A stretch of DNA of 64,000 nucleotides. Origin: HK1 sp965202875 (lineage in GTDB: Bacteria; Pseudomonadota; Gammaproteobacteria; HK1). The position numbers were made by a program, and so were the translations under genes. The stretch spans positions 5,890,001-5,954,000 of the forward strand of contig OZ241870.1 in assembly GCA_965202875.1 (NCBI GenBank), read 5' to 3'. Shown here in pieces: positions 7,780-17,708 of this stretch; position 1 is the stretch's first letter, and each line of letters begins with the position of its first letter. Under the pieces are notes generated by a model. That model was not told the DNA's origin, made no database searches, and saw only the letters and a program-made list of their open reading frames with translations.

Positions 7780-9909
7780 TCATGAATCGCCCCCCGCCGG
7801 CGCCGGGTACACCCTGACCTTGCACTCGTTGTAGCAGTTGGCCCCGGTGACGGGGCTCGTATGGGTGTCCATCAGGTTGTTCGAATGCGCGCCCTTCCCT
7901 CGCGCCACCGAGCCCATCGCCCAGTGCCCGAAGCCGTGCCCGTGCCGGACGCTCACGCATCCGGGCACCAGACCTTCCACGACTTGCGCCTTGATCCGGA
8001 TCCTGTCCTTCGGGGATTCGACGATCACGTAGCCGCCGTCCTCGATGCCGTACTTCGCGGCGTCCGCCCGGTTGATCTCCACCCAGTTCTCGCCGCAGAT
8101 CTCCATCAGGAGGGGGTTGTTCTGGGTGACGATGTTGCAGTGCATGCTGAGCTTCGAGTGGGTGAGCTGGAGGGGGAAGTCGGCGTCGGGCTTCACGCTG
8201 CGCTCCGACCACACCGGATAGGGGTCGAAGCCCGCGTCCTCGTACTGCTGCGAGCGGATCTCGATCTTCCCCGACGGGGTCGGCAGCCCCTCGGGCACGC
8301 GGTGGTAGCGCAGCTCGCCGGCCCAGAAGCCCTGCTCCTTCAGCGCGTCGAGCGACATCGGGACGTCCTTCATCATCAACTCGCCCCAATCCTCCCACTT
8401 CTCGTAGGGGAAGTACCGGCCGAACCCCATCTTCTCCGCCAGCGCCTTGACGATCTCGTAGGGCGGCTTCGCCTCCCCCACGCGCTCGACCACCGGCTGG
8501 CACAGCACCACCTCCGGGCCCTTCCACATGCCCTGGCGGATCTCCGCCTGCTCGTGGAACGAGGTCTCCGGCAGCACCACGTCGCTCTCCAGCGCGGTCT
8601 CGCTCATGAACAGCTCGCAGGTCACCGCGAGCTCCAGGTGGGCGAACATCTCCTTCACCCGGTCCCGGTTCGGATCGCTCATCACCGGGTTGCTCGACTG
8701 CACGAACAGCCCCTTGACGGGATAGGGGTTGCCGTCGATGACCGCGTCGGGCAGGCGGGAGTTGGGGAGGTCCGGGGCGAGCGGGTAGCCCATCGCGACG
8801 TGCAGCGGGTCCTTCGAGGGCGCGGCCTTCGCGTCGTCGGGGATCTCGACCGGGGCGCCGAGCGGGGCCCAGTCCTTGAGCACCAGGTTGCCCGGCTTGT
8901 CCACCTCGCCGCAGATGGCGTCGAGGAGGTAGCAGGCGCGGCCCGCGTCGGCGCCGTTGGTGTAGTAGCCGGAGCCCTTGAAGATCGCCGACATCGCCGG
9001 CTTGGTGGTCGCGAACTCGCGCGCGATGCGCCGGATGCGGCCAGCCTCGATGCCGGTGATCGGCTCCGCCCACTCCGGGGTGTAGCCGCGCTCGCGCAAA
9101 TGCTCGCGGAACCCGTCGAAGCCCTCGCAGTGGCGGGAGACGAAGTCCCGGTCGAAGAGGTCCTGCTCGACGATGGCGTGGCACATCGCAAGGGCCAGGG
9201 CGCCGTCCGCGCCGGGCCGGATGGGAAGCCACTCGTCGGCCTTCTGCGCGGTCTCGGTGAAGTTGGGGTCGACGACCACCAGCTTGCAGCCCCGCTTCTT
9301 CGCCTCGATGAGCTCCCGGCTCTCCCACAGCCCCTGGTTGGCCCCGAGGTTGTTCATCCCCCACAGGATCACGTAGCGGGAGTGGATGAAGTCGTGCATG
9401 GGAAAGACGTGGCCGAACAGGGTGAGGCAGGCCGAGCGCCGGTCCTGCTCGCAGCCCGACGTATGCGTGTACATGTTCGGGCTGCCGTAGAGGTCCCGCA
9501 GCAGATGCCAGTAGAAGACGGTGTTCGGGTCGTGGTGGCAGGTGAACGCGACCGCCTCCGGCCCCCACCGCTCCTTGATCTCGGCCAGCTTGCCGGCGAT
9601 GAAGTCCAATGCTTCGTCCCAGGACGCGCGCCGGAACCGGCCCGGCTCCCCCTTCGGGTTGGTGCGCAGCATGGGGTACTTCAACCGATCCGGGTCCTGC
9701 ACCACCCACCCGCTCGCCATCCCCTTCGCGCAGCGCGAGCCGATGTTGTTCGGGGCCCGGGAGTTCCCCTTGTGGTAGACGATCCTGCCGTCGCGGACGT
9801 ACACCTCGGTCGGGCATTGCCACGGGCAGGTGTAGCAGAAGCTCTTGACGACCCGCGCCTGCTTGATGCGCGCGAGCTCGGCGGCGAGGTCGGTTTCGGC
9901 GGTGGCCAT
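7780..9909 (-). CDS. Molybdopterin-dependent oxidoreductase, DMSO reductase family, catalytic subunit
   Basis: A 709-residue protein from ATG 9909, preceded by a strong GGAGGG site eight bases upstream. The N-terminal [4Fe-4S] ligands are C25, C28, C32 and C60 (SFCYTCPWQC, then RCAKG). The molybdenum ligand is probably the cysteine in HTSGCEQDRR near residue 150, as in polysulfide/thiosulfate/nitrate-type members, not the serine of true DMSO reductase. The body includes NPNTVFYWH-like and SSNPVMSDPNRD cofactor-binding stretches, and the C-terminal molydopterin dinucleotide-binding domain ends the chain. No Tat leader is seen, so a cytoplasmic enzyme is likely. The substrate cannot be named from sequence. 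It is paired with the Fe-S subunit downstream and divergent from sufB. Confidence 0.9.
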   Translation of the reverse strand: MATAETDLAAELARIKQARVVKSFCYTCPWQCPTEVYVRDGRIVYHKGNSRAPNNIGSRCAKGMASGWVVQDPDRLKYPMLRTNPKGEPGRFRRASWDEALDFIAGKLAEIKERWGPEAVAFTCHHDPNTVFYWHLLRDLYGSPNMYTHTSGCEQDRRSACLTLFGHVFPMHDFIHSRYVILWGMNNLGANQGLWESRELIEAKKRGCKLVVVDPNFTETAQKADEWLPIRPGADGALALAMCHAIVEQDLFDRDFVSRHCEGFDGFREHLRERGYTPEWAEPITGIEAGRIRRIAREFATTKPAMSAIFKGSGYYTNGADAGRACYLLDAICGEVDKPGNLVLKDWAPLGAPVEIPDDAKAAPSKDPLHVAMGYPLAPDLPNSRLPDAVIDGNPYPVKGLFVQSSNPVMSDPNRDRVKEMFAHLELAVTCELFMSETALESDVVLPETSFHEQAEIRQGMWKGPEVVLCQPVVERVGEAKPPYEIVKALAEKMGFGRYFPYEKWEDWGELMMKDVPMSLDALKEQGFWAGELRYHRVPEGLPTPSGKIEIRSQQYEDAGFDPYPVWSERSVKPDADFPLQLTHSKLSMHCNIVTQNNPLLMEICGENWVEINRADAAKYGIEDGGYVIVESPKDRIRIKAQVVEGLVPGCVSVRHGHGFGHWAMGSVARGKGAHSNNLMDTHTSPVTGANCYNECKVRVYPAPAGGDS

Positions 9910-10291
9910 CGGGATCCCTCCGGCAATCGCGACGTTGCCCGGAGATGATAGCGCACGTCGTGAGCGGTATGCCCGGTTTTCGCGGAGCCGACGGGCCGCC
10001 GCGCAGCATGCCGCGCCGCACCGTGGACCCGGAAATGCTGCCGGATACCCCGAACACTGCGCCTTGCCGGCGCATCGTCGAGATGTCGGGAGGCGGAGCC
10101 GGAGGGATGCCACGGTGCGCTCCCGGATCGGCAGCGGGCGCATGACCGGCCTCGACCCGATCCGGTGGACGAATCAGGGCAGCACGCGAGACACCAGCGT
10201 ACACACACCGGCTGCGGCGACAGTCGCCCCCGCAGGGCGGGCTTCCCACTCGCGATCGAATTCTTGATCGTTCCGGCCGAATAATCGTAGA

Positions 10292-10316
10292 GTATCCGAT
10301 TGTTTTGGTCAGGTAT
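10292..10316. promoter_or_regulatory. Candidate type 1 IscR-binding site upstream of sufB
   Basis: On the minus strand this 25-mer begins ATACCTGAC and ends TCGGATAC around an A-rich centre, matching about 20 of 25 positions of the published type 1 IscR consensus (ATASYYGACTRWWWYAGTCRRSTAT, with W/R/Y/S as ambiguity codes). It lies 57 bases before the sufB start, near a possible promoter (TTGATC at 10264, TAGAGT near 10288). IscR control of SUF genes is well established in proteobacteria, so the match and position support regulation by Fe-S status. iscR itself is not in the window. Confidence 0.55.
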
Positions 10317-10372
10317 TCGGCGGCATCGGAAATTCAGTGTCGCCGCACGCCCATCAGAGGAGAAACCGGCGC

Positions 10373-11821
10373 ATGGACACCCCCAACGCCGAAGTCGACG
10401 CCCTGGTCCGGCGCGAGTACCGGCACGGCTTCGTGACCGAGCTCGAATCCGACACCGTCCCCCCCGGCCTCGACGAGGACGTCATCCGGCTCATCTCGCG
10501 CAAGAAGCGCGAGCCCGCGTTCCTCACCGAATGGCGCCTGCGGGCCTACCGCCACTGGCTCACCATGTCCGAGCCCCGCTGGGCGAACCTCCACCATCCC
10601 CCCATCGACTACGACGGGATCTCGTACTACTCCGCCCCGAAGTCGAAGGAGGACGGCCCGAAGAGCCTCGACGAGGTCGATCCGAAGCTCCTGGAGACCT
10701 ACGAGAAGCTCGGGATCCCCCTGCATGAGCGCGCCGCCCTCGCAGGGGTGGCGGTGGACGCGGTGTTCGACAGCGTCTCCGTCGCCACCACCTTCAAGGA
10801 CAAGCTCGCCGAACAAGGCATCGTCTTCTGCTCGTTCTCCGAGGCGGTGCGCGAGCACCCCGGGCTGGTCGAGGCGTACCTCGGCACCGTCGTGCCCTAC
10901 ACCGACAACTTCTTCGCGACGCTCAACTCCGCCGTGTTCAGCGACGGCTCGTTCTGCTACGTGCCCAAGGGCGTGCGCTGCCCGATGGAGCTCTCCACCT
11001 ACTTCCGCATCAACGCGGCCAAGACCGGGCAGTTCGAACGCACCCTCGTCGTCGCGGACGAGGGGAGCTACGTGAGCTACCTCGAAGGGTGCACCGCCCC
11101 GGCCCGCGACGAGAACCAGCTCCACGCCGCGGTGGTCGAGCTGGTCGCCCTCGAAGGGGCGGAGATCAAGTACTCCACGGTGCAGAACTGGTACCCCGGC
11201 GACGAGCACGGCACCGGCGGCATCTACAACTTCGTCACCAAGCGCGGCGACTGCCGCGGCGCCGGCTCGAAGATCTCCTGGACCCAGGTGGAGACCGGCT
11301 CGGCCATCACCTGGAAGTACCCGAGCTGCATCCTGCGCGGGGACGGATCGGTCGGCGCCTTCTACTCGGTGGCCCTCAGCAACCTGCGCCAGCAGGCGGA
11401 CACCGGCACCAAGATGATCCACCTCGGGCGCAACACCCGCAGCACCATCGTCTCGAAGGGGGTCTCGGCCGGGCACGGGCAGAACTCCTACCGGGGCCTC
11501 GTCCAGGTCGGCAAGGGGGCGGAGAACGCCCGCAACTACACCCAGTGCGACTCGCTGCTGATGGGCGACCGCTGCGGCGCGCACACCTTCCCCTACATGG
11601 AGGTGAAGAACCCGAGCGCGAAGGTCGAGCACGAGGCGACCACCTCGAAGATCGGCGACGACCAGCTCTTCTACTGCCGTCAGCGGGGCATCGGCGAGGA
11701 GGACGCGGTCTCGATGATCGTCAACGGGTTCTGCAAGGAAGTGTTCCGCGAGCTGCCGATGGAGTTCGCGGTGGAGGCGCAGAAGCTGCTTGAAGTCAGC
11801 CTCGAAGGTGCGGTCGGCTGA
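10373..11821 (+). CDS. sufB: Fe-S cluster assembly scaffold SufB
   Basis: A 482-residue SufB, a core of the SufBCD complex that assembles [4Fe-4S] clusters from persulfide sulfur. The start ATG 10373 has GAGGAG 11-16 bases upstream. An ATG 36 bases earlier in frame is less likely. Hallmarks are the beta-helix core, NYTQCDSLLMGDRCGAHTFP near residue 385 with the cysteine used for persulfide transfer, and VEHEATTSKIGDDQLFYC towards the end. Length and domain order are normal. sufC follows after 87 bases. An IscR-type box lies upstream. Confidence 0.97.
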   Translation: MDTPNAEVDALVRREYRHGFVTELESDTVPPGLDEDVIRLISRKKREPAFLTEWRLRAYRHWLTMSEPRWANLHHPPIDYDGISYYSAPKSKEDGPKSLDEVDPKLLETYEKLGIPLHERAALAGVAVDAVFDSVSVATTFKDKLAEQGIVFCSFSEAVREHPGLVEAYLGTVVPYTDNFFATLNSAVFSDGSFCYVPKGVRCPMELSTYFRINAAKTGQFERTLVVADEGSYVSYLEGCTAPARDENQLHAAVVELVALEGAEIKYSTVQNWYPGDEHGTGGIYNFVTKRGDCRGAGSKISWTQVETGSAITWKYPSCILRGDGSVGAFYSVALSNLRQQADTGTKMIHLGRNTRSTIVSKGVSAGHGQNSYRGLVQVGKGAENARNYTQCDSLLMGDRCGAHTFPYMEVKNPSAKVEHEATTSKIGDDQLFYCRQRGIGEEDAVSMIVNGFCKEVFRELPMEFAVEAQKLLEVSLEGAVG

Positions 11822-11908
11822 CCCGGCCGGCGCGCGCCCCGGGCCGGAACCCCTGCCCTGCTCCCCGCCCTCTACTCCTACACCTTACTTGCTCACGGAT
11901 CGGGAACA

Positions 11909-12661
<753 letters not shown>

Positions 12662-12667
12662 GCGGCG

Positions 12668-12821
12668 GAGTCGCAGGCGCGCTTCGCCGCCTTGCTCGGG
12701 GTCTCCGTCCGCACGCTCCAGGACCGGGAACAGGGCCGGCCGCCGGGCTCCCTCGGGCGCCGCGCGCACCCTCTTGCTGATCGCGTACATGAATCTGGAG
12801 GCTCTGCTCAAGGTGGCCTGA
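12668..12821 (+). pseudogene. Remnant of an XRE/HigA-type antitoxin gene
   Basis: Directly after sufC, the frame from 12668 gives ESQARFAALLGVSVRTLQDR, the recognition half of a helix-turn-helix as in HigA-type antitoxins. A frame change near 12750 restores the typical family ending TLLLIAYMNLEALLKVA with a TGA at 12819-12821. The 5' half and any cognate toxin are missing. Confidence 0.6.
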
Positions 12822-13018
12822 CGCTCACGCGCAGTCCCGTCGCCGGCCCGGCTTCCCGCTGTCGGTCCCGGCCGATACCGGGCGGACCCGCCTCGATGAC
12901 GTGGCCGAAACGCTCGCGGTCGGGGCTCGGCTCGGGCGACGGATGCGCCTCGGCCCGATGACACCTGCACCGGCGAGGAGTATCTTTCCGCCGCGACGAA
13001 CCGGGGAGGATTCGACGG

Positions 13019-13339
13019 ATGGCGAACAGAATCCGGATTGAAGTGTCCGTTCCCGCCGAAGTACGGCAGGACGGAAGCCGTTTCGTGTCTTCCTGTCCGC
13101 CGTTCGACGTGTACAGTCAAGGACCTGACGAGGAAGCCGCCCTTGCCAATCTGGTCGAAGCGTTGCAGTTGTTCATCGAATCCTGTTTTGCCCGCGGCAC
13201 CCTGGAACAGGTTCTGAAGGACTGCGGCTTCGAACCGGATGATGCGGGTCCCGAGCCGGCCGAGGACGGGAGTGAGGACGGGCGTATGGTCCGGGTCCCG
13301 ATCCCGCTGGTGGCGCATGGTGAAGCTCGCGCCCACTGA
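13019..13339 (+). CDS. hicB: HicB-type antitoxin
   Basis: A 106-residue antitoxin from ATG 13019, preceded by GGGGAGGA. The N-terminus has the HicB partial RNase-H-like fold: IEVSVPAEV, then FVSSCPPFDVYSQG and the EEAALANLVEALQLFIE helix. The C-terminal part is acidic (GPEPAEDGSEDG) and lacks an evident DNA-binding domain. It binds and neutralises the HicA mRNA interferase encoded next, whose start lies 23 bases inside this gene. The antitoxin-first order is a known variant. Confidence 0.8.
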   Translation: MANRIRIEVSVPAEVRQDGSRFVSSCPPFDVYSQGPDEEAALANLVEALQLFIESCFARGTLEQVLKDCGFEPDDAGPEPAEDGSEDGRMVRVPIPLVAHGEARAH

Positions 13340-13547
13340 CTGGCGGACGCTGGTCAGGATCTTCGAGGCGGACGGTTTTACGCAGGATCGCACTACCGGT
13401 TCACACGTCGTACTGAGCAAACCGGGCGTTCTCCGGCCCGTCATCGTTCCGAAATACGCCGAAGTGGGCCTGGACATCATCCGGAGCAACATGCGTACCG
13501 CCGGAATGTCACGGAGCCGGTACTTCAGTCTGCTTGAGAAAATCTGA
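13317..13547 (+). CDS. hicA: HicA-type mRNA interferase toxin
   Basis: A 76-residue double-stranded-RNA-binding-like toxin from ATG 13317, overlapping hicB by 23 bases. The chain opens MVKLAPTDWRTLVRIFEADG and carries the catalytic histidine in TTGSHVVLSKPG near residue 29, followed by the strand VIVPKYAEV and a terminal helix (IIRSNMRTAGMSRSRYF). HicA cleaves mRNA when free of HicB. Both genes are intact, so the module looks active. Confidence 0.82.
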   Translation: MVKLAPTDWRTLVRIFEADGFTQDRTTGSHVVLSKPGVLRPVIVPKYAEVGLDIIRSNMRTAGMSRSRYFSLLEKI

Positions 13548-13748
13548 GCTCTCCCCTCACCCACGGCCCCGTCCATCGCCATCGCGCAGGGCGTGGCTGA
13601 AGATCTGCGGCGGTCCCCGTAATCCGCAGGCGCGGGGTGTGTTTGCACGCTCTCCCCCCTCGGTCCGCGCCACTGTGAAGATCAGCCAGCCAACCACCAT
13701 CCGAGCAATGAGGCCCCGGACGTCCGCGCGACGGCCCTCGTTTGCCGG

Positions 13749-14477
13749 GTGCTGCGCAACACCTTGATGAGCGGCTACCGAAAGGCGGGACGGGAGGACG
13801 CCATCCCCGAGGTCGTGTCCGGCCATACCCCGAGCGGAGCACCGACCCGGCTTCCGCATCTCGCGATCGTTCCACTGGCCTTTGCCGGCTTTCCCCATGC
13901 AGACGGGCGCGTCCTGGGCTTCGCTTTGATCCCGCCGGGCGGGACGACGCTCGACCGAATCGAAGGTTTCCGCGCGGCGTTCGAACGGGTGGCGCACTAC
14001 GCTCTGAACGGGGAACGGCGTGTCCTGACACTGCAAGGTCCGCCTCTGACCGAGCCGTTGCGCCTCACCCCCGTTCCGAGGGACGGAACGCAGAAACGGT
14101 CGCTTTCGTCCGAACCCTATCTGAAGCCGTCGCGCATCTGGGCCAGCGCCACACCGGTCGTGCTCGAACGGCACCTGAAGCGGAAGGACGGCGCCGAAAT
14201 GCGGGAGCTCGTCGCGAGCGCATGCGAAAACGCCGGGCTGCCGCGCCCGGACCCGGATCGGATTCGTGTCGGCAAGCATTCGGCCGTCGAAGGCCTGCCG
14301 TCCGCCCGGCTCCTGGCGGGCGAGCCGTCCTGGACCCGCTGGAAGGCGCCGAAATCGCTGGCGAGCCGGCAACTGGTCCATGCGATCATCGACTTCGGGG
14401 AAGACGTGCGCGGTCCCGTCCTCCTCGGCGCCGGGCGGTTCACCGGCCTCGGTCTCTGCCGCGGCATGGGGAGCTGA
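13749..14477 (+). pseudogene. csb2: 5'-truncated csb2 (type I-G Cas5-Cas6-like subunit)
   Basis: The frame gives about 242 residues from a GTG at 13749 and is open somewhat further upstream. It matches the C-terminal portion of Csb2 (GSU0054 family), the Cas5/Cas6-like Cascade subunit of type I-G (formerly I-U) CRISPR systems: RNTLMSGYRKAGR, PEVVSGHTPSG, LPHLAIVPLAF and the terminal VHAIIDFGEDVRGPVLLGAG...FTGLGLC. About 200 N-terminal residues expected for the family are missing, since only 147-200 bases separate this frame from hicA. It abuts cas3 by two bases. Probably non-functional. Confidence 0.75.
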
Positions 14478-14479
14478 CC

Positions 14480-17224
14480 ATGCAACTTCGTCCCGCCGAT
14501 TTCGACGACTTCTTCCGGGCCGTTCATGGCCGCGGCCCGTTTCCCTGGCAGCAGAATCTGGTTGATCTCCTCGCCGAGTGCGACGAATGGCCGGACGTGC
14601 TGGATCTGCCGACCGGCGCGGGAAAGACGGCGGCAATGGACGCCGCCGTGTTCCATCTGGCATTGCGCGCCGATGCGCCAGGGAAAGCCGCATTGCGGAT
14701 TGCGCTGGTCGTGGATCGGCACATCGTGGTGGACGATGCATACACGCGAGCCAAGAAGATCGCCAGCGAGCTTTGCTGTGCCCTGTGCGACGATGTGGAA
14801 GCGGACGAGGCCGTCAGGGAAGTCGCCCGGCGGCTTCGCGGCGGGGCGCCATTGGAGAACGATTGGGCACGTACGCCCACGCAACCGACGATCCTCTGCT
14901 CCACCGTCGATCAGATCGGCTCGCGGCTGTTGTTTCGCGGATACGGCGTATCGGACCGCATGAAGCCCGTCCATGCCGGCCTGCTCGGGACCGACAGCCT
15001 GATCCTCCTGGACGAGGCGCATCTGTCCGAGCCGTTCCGGCAGACGCTCGCCGCGGTGCGACACATCGGGAGGGCCGGAGTACGGGGAGTACGGACGGCG
15101 CTCCTGTCCGCCACGCCGGGATCGGAAGCGAAGCGACCCCTTCGACTTTCGCCGTCGGATCGTACCCATCCCGTACTGAAAGAACGGCTCGAAGCGCGCA
15201 AGCCCGTCACGCTGGACGTGGTGCGCGGGAAGCCCGCAGCCATTGCGGAAGCCTTCGCCGGGGTCGCTCGCACGATGGCTGAACGGTTGCGGGGGAAAGG
15301 GGTCTCGGCGCTCGCCGTCGGCGTCGTCGTCAACCGCGTCGCTCTGGCTCGGAACGTCTTCGACCAATTGAACACCGAAGACGGGTTCAAGACGATGCTG
15401 ATGATCGGGCGGTCGCGCGATGTGGGCCGGAAACGGATCGTCAAAGGGCTGGCCCCCTTCCGAACCGGGACGAAGGGCCGCTCGCAAGCCAAACCTCTGT
15501 TCATCGTCGCGACCCAGTGCCTGGAAGTCGGGGTGGACCTCGACCTCGACGGCCTCGTGACCCAGGCCGCCTCCCTCGATGCGCTCCGCCAGCGTTTTGG
15601 CCGGCTGAACCGCGCCGGGCGGCAGGTTCCCGCGGAGGGAGCGATCCTCGCCTGTACCGAAGATATCGCCAGGAAGGCCGTCGATCCGGTCTATGGCGAC
15701 CGTATCCGCCTGACGTGGGAAGCGCTCCGGAGGCTTGCCGAAGGCGGGACGGTGGACTTCGGCGTCGAGGCGCTGCCGAGACGCCTGGAGGAAATCGGCA
15801 TCGCTCATGAGGATCTCGCGGCGGAACGGTCGCGCGCTCCGGTCGTCATGCCGGCCTATCTCGATCTGTGGTCACAGACCTCACCCCGGCCCGCGGCCGA
15901 CCCGGACATCGGGTTGTTCCTGCACGGAGCCGAACGGACGGCCGCCGGGGTCTTCCTCGTCTGGCGCGGCGATGTTACGGAAGACGATCTGAAGAGCGCG
16001 CGATGGGACGAGATCGAAGAGCTGCTTCGACTGGTCCCGCCCCGTGCCGCCGAGGCGGTCGATGTTCCCCTGTGGACCGCGCGGGCATGGCTTCGCCGGG
16101 CGCCGAGGGATGCGGCGTCGCTCGACACCCTGTCCGATGCGCCCGAGCGCGAAGACGAAGCGTCCGGGATGACCGCGAGCCGTAAGGATGGGCGGTCATC
16201 GTTCCGTTGGGCCGGGCCAGGCGACGCGCGCACCCGCCTCGTGCAGCCGGATGAGTTGCGGCCCGGAGACATGCTGATCGTTCCCGCCGAATACGGCGGC
16301 TGCGACCGGTTCGGCTGGGCGCCCGACTCCGACCGCCCCGTCGAGGACATCGCCAACGACGCGGCGAAGCCCTTTCGAGGGCGGCGGTACGCGGTTCGGG
16401 TCGCGCGCGGCCTCGTGCAAGACGACGTTCCGTGGAGCCGTGTGTCGGAGATACTCCAGGACGAAGGCGCCACCGCCGACGACCGGATCGGCCGGCTGCT
16501 CGACGTGCTGCCGTCCAGGGACGCGATAGAGTCGGAAGAGGAGGAGGGCCACGGAGCGGCGCTGTCGGCGATGCGGAACGGACTGGAGGCGTTGCAGCAC
16601 CCCAAACGCGGCCGGCTCGACATCCGCTTTCCTTACCCTGGAGGTCGTGAAGAAGGTGCGATCTTCGTGGCTGATCAGGGGGTCGAAGACGGAGATACGT
16701 CGGATGAAGCCGCGCCCGCGACGGAAGACGACAGCGTCTCATACACCTCCGGCAGACCGGTGGAGCTCGGCGATCATGGGAACCGGGTCGCCTGCTTCGC
16801 CAAGCGTTTCGCCGAAACACTCGGCCTTGAGGAAGTCACGGACGATCTTCGGCTCGCGGCGTATCTCCACGATGCCGGCAAGGCCGACCGGCGTTTCCAG
16901 ATCATGCTCTCGGGCGGCGATCCCTGGAATCGTCCGGACGTTCCGCCGCTGGCCAAAAGCGGACGGTCATGGTCGCCGGGCGCCGGGAAGCGCGCCGGGC
17001 TGCCGGAGGGCTGGCGGCATGAAGCGCTCTCCGTAAGGATTGCGCCGGCGCATCCCCGTTTTGCGGACGCACACGATCCCGCACTTGTCCTGTGGCTGAT
17101 CGGGAGCCATCACGGCCTCGGGCGGCCGTTCTTCGACTTCCTCGATCCGGCGCCGGATCAGGAACCGCTTCCATGTCTGGACGTCGCCAACTGGCGGCTC
17201 GCAGCGGAGAAGCCGGGACCGTAA
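14480..17224 (+). CDS. cas3: Type I-G Cas3 helicase-nuclease
   Basis: A 914-residue Cas3 with helicase first and HD nuclease last, the order found in type I-G. Helicase marks are Walker A LPTGAGKTA at residues 43-51, DEAH box ILLDEAHLSE near 178, LSATPGSE near 212, and the motif VI region LRQRFGRLNRAGR near 370. HD marks are YLHDAGKADRRFQ near residue 795 and SHHGLGRP near 875. Cas3 degrades target DNA after recruitment by Cascade. The frame is intact although the flanking csb2 and Cas3-extension genes are truncated, and Csb1, Csx17, Cas1, Cas2, Cas4 and an array are absent. Starts upstream of 14480 in the same frame run through csb2 and are not credible. Confidence 0.9.
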   Translation: MQLRPADFDDFFRAVHGRGPFPWQQNLVDLLAECDEWPDVLDLPTGAGKTAAMDAAVFHLALRADAPGKAALRIALVVDRHIVVDDAYTRAKKIASELCCALCDDVEADEAVREVARRLRGGAPLENDWARTPTQPTILCSTVDQIGSRLLFRGYGVSDRMKPVHAGLLGTDSLILLDEAHLSEPFRQTLAAVRHIGRAGVRGVRTALLSATPGSEAKRPLRLSPSDRTHPVLKERLEARKPVTLDVVRGKPAAIAEAFAGVARTMAERLRGKGVSALAVGVVVNRVALARNVFDQLNTEDGFKTMLMIGRSRDVGRKRIVKGLAPFRTGTKGRSQAKPLFIVATQCLEVGVDLDLDGLVTQAASLDALRQRFGRLNRAGRQVPAEGAILACTEDIARKAVDPVYGDRIRLTWEALRRLAEGGTVDFGVEALPRRLEEIGIAHEDLAAERSRAPVVMPAYLDLWSQTSPRPAADPDIGLFLHGAERTAAGVFLVWRGDVTEDDLKSARWDEIEELLRLVPPRAAEAVDVPLWTARAWLRRAPRDAASLDTLSDAPEREDEASGMTASRKDGRSSFRWAGPGDARTRLVQPDELRPGDMLIVPAEYGGCDRFGWAPDSDRPVEDIANDAAKPFRGRRYAVRVARGLVQDDVPWSRVSEILQDEGATADDRIGRLLDVLPSRDAIESEEEEGHGAALSAMRNGLEALQHPKRGRLDIRFPYPGGREEGAIFVADQGVEDGDTSDEAAPATEDDSVSYTSGRPVELGDHGNRVACFAKRFAETLGLEEVTDDLRLAAYLHDAGKADRRFQIMLSGGDPWNRPDVPPLAKSGRSWSPGAGKRAGLPEGWRHEALSVRIAPAHPRFADAHDPALVLWLIGSHHGLGRPFFDFLDPAPDQEPLPCLDVANWRLAAEKPGP

Positions 17225-17226
17225 TC

Positions 17227-17604
17227 GCTGGCTTTCGAGTTCCGCATGCGTTGCGCGCGAGAGATCCGACCGACGCAAAAACCAAGGAAACCACGCAGCA
17301 CGGCGCCAACCGGCTCGCCGCAGCGGGCCTCTCCGTGTTGACCGTGGTTCCGAGGCAGCGATCCGGCAAGGTACGCCTCTCACTCCTTGGCGGAGGTCGT
17401 GAATCCGACGGTGCCCACACCCTGGATTGGCCCATCTGGCGGGAACCGATCAGTCTTGCCGGAATTCGCGCTTTGATCGGTCATCTACGCCTCAACCATC
17501 CGAAGACGCGGACCGCGCTCGGTGTCGTCGAGCGCCGCCGCGCGCGGAGAATTTCTTTCGGAAAGTTCCTGAACGTCACGAGAGCCGAAGCGAGGTTCGA
17601 ATAG
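17227..17604 (+). pseudogene. Truncated type I-G Cas3-extension-like gene
   Basis: From about 17300 to the TAG at 17604 the frame reads ANRLAAAGLSVLTVVPRQR, then LDWPIWREPISLAGIRALIG and ends ARRISFGKFLNVTRAE. I associate this C-terminal pattern with the Cas3-extension family (GSU0052-like) that follows cas3 in type I-G loci, and its position straight after cas3 agrees. No good start exists and most of the N-terminus is gone. The family assignment rests on memory of the pattern and is moderate at best. Confidence 0.45.
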
Positions 17605-17708
17605 CTCGCCGGCTCGCCGATGGCCTTGCCGCCCAATACTCGACCGGAAGACTCGATGGCAACGCATTACCCGGTACGGCGCTGCCGCCTTCGTCATCCC
17701 CTCACCTC

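Noticed and set aside
7861..9948. Long plus-strand open frame opposite the oxidoreductase gene
   Set aside because: It is the antisense shadow of a well-supported gene in very GC-rich DNA; its translation is Arg/Ala/Leu/Val-rich and has no family features. The same applies to the long antisense frames opposite sufB, sufC, cas3, the ABC genes, hsdM and the helicase.
13742..14479. A cas3 start far upstream giving an 1160-residue protein
   Set aside because: The upstream part runs out of frame through csb2 and has no Cas3 features; ATG 14480, two bases after csb2, fits known Cas3 openings.
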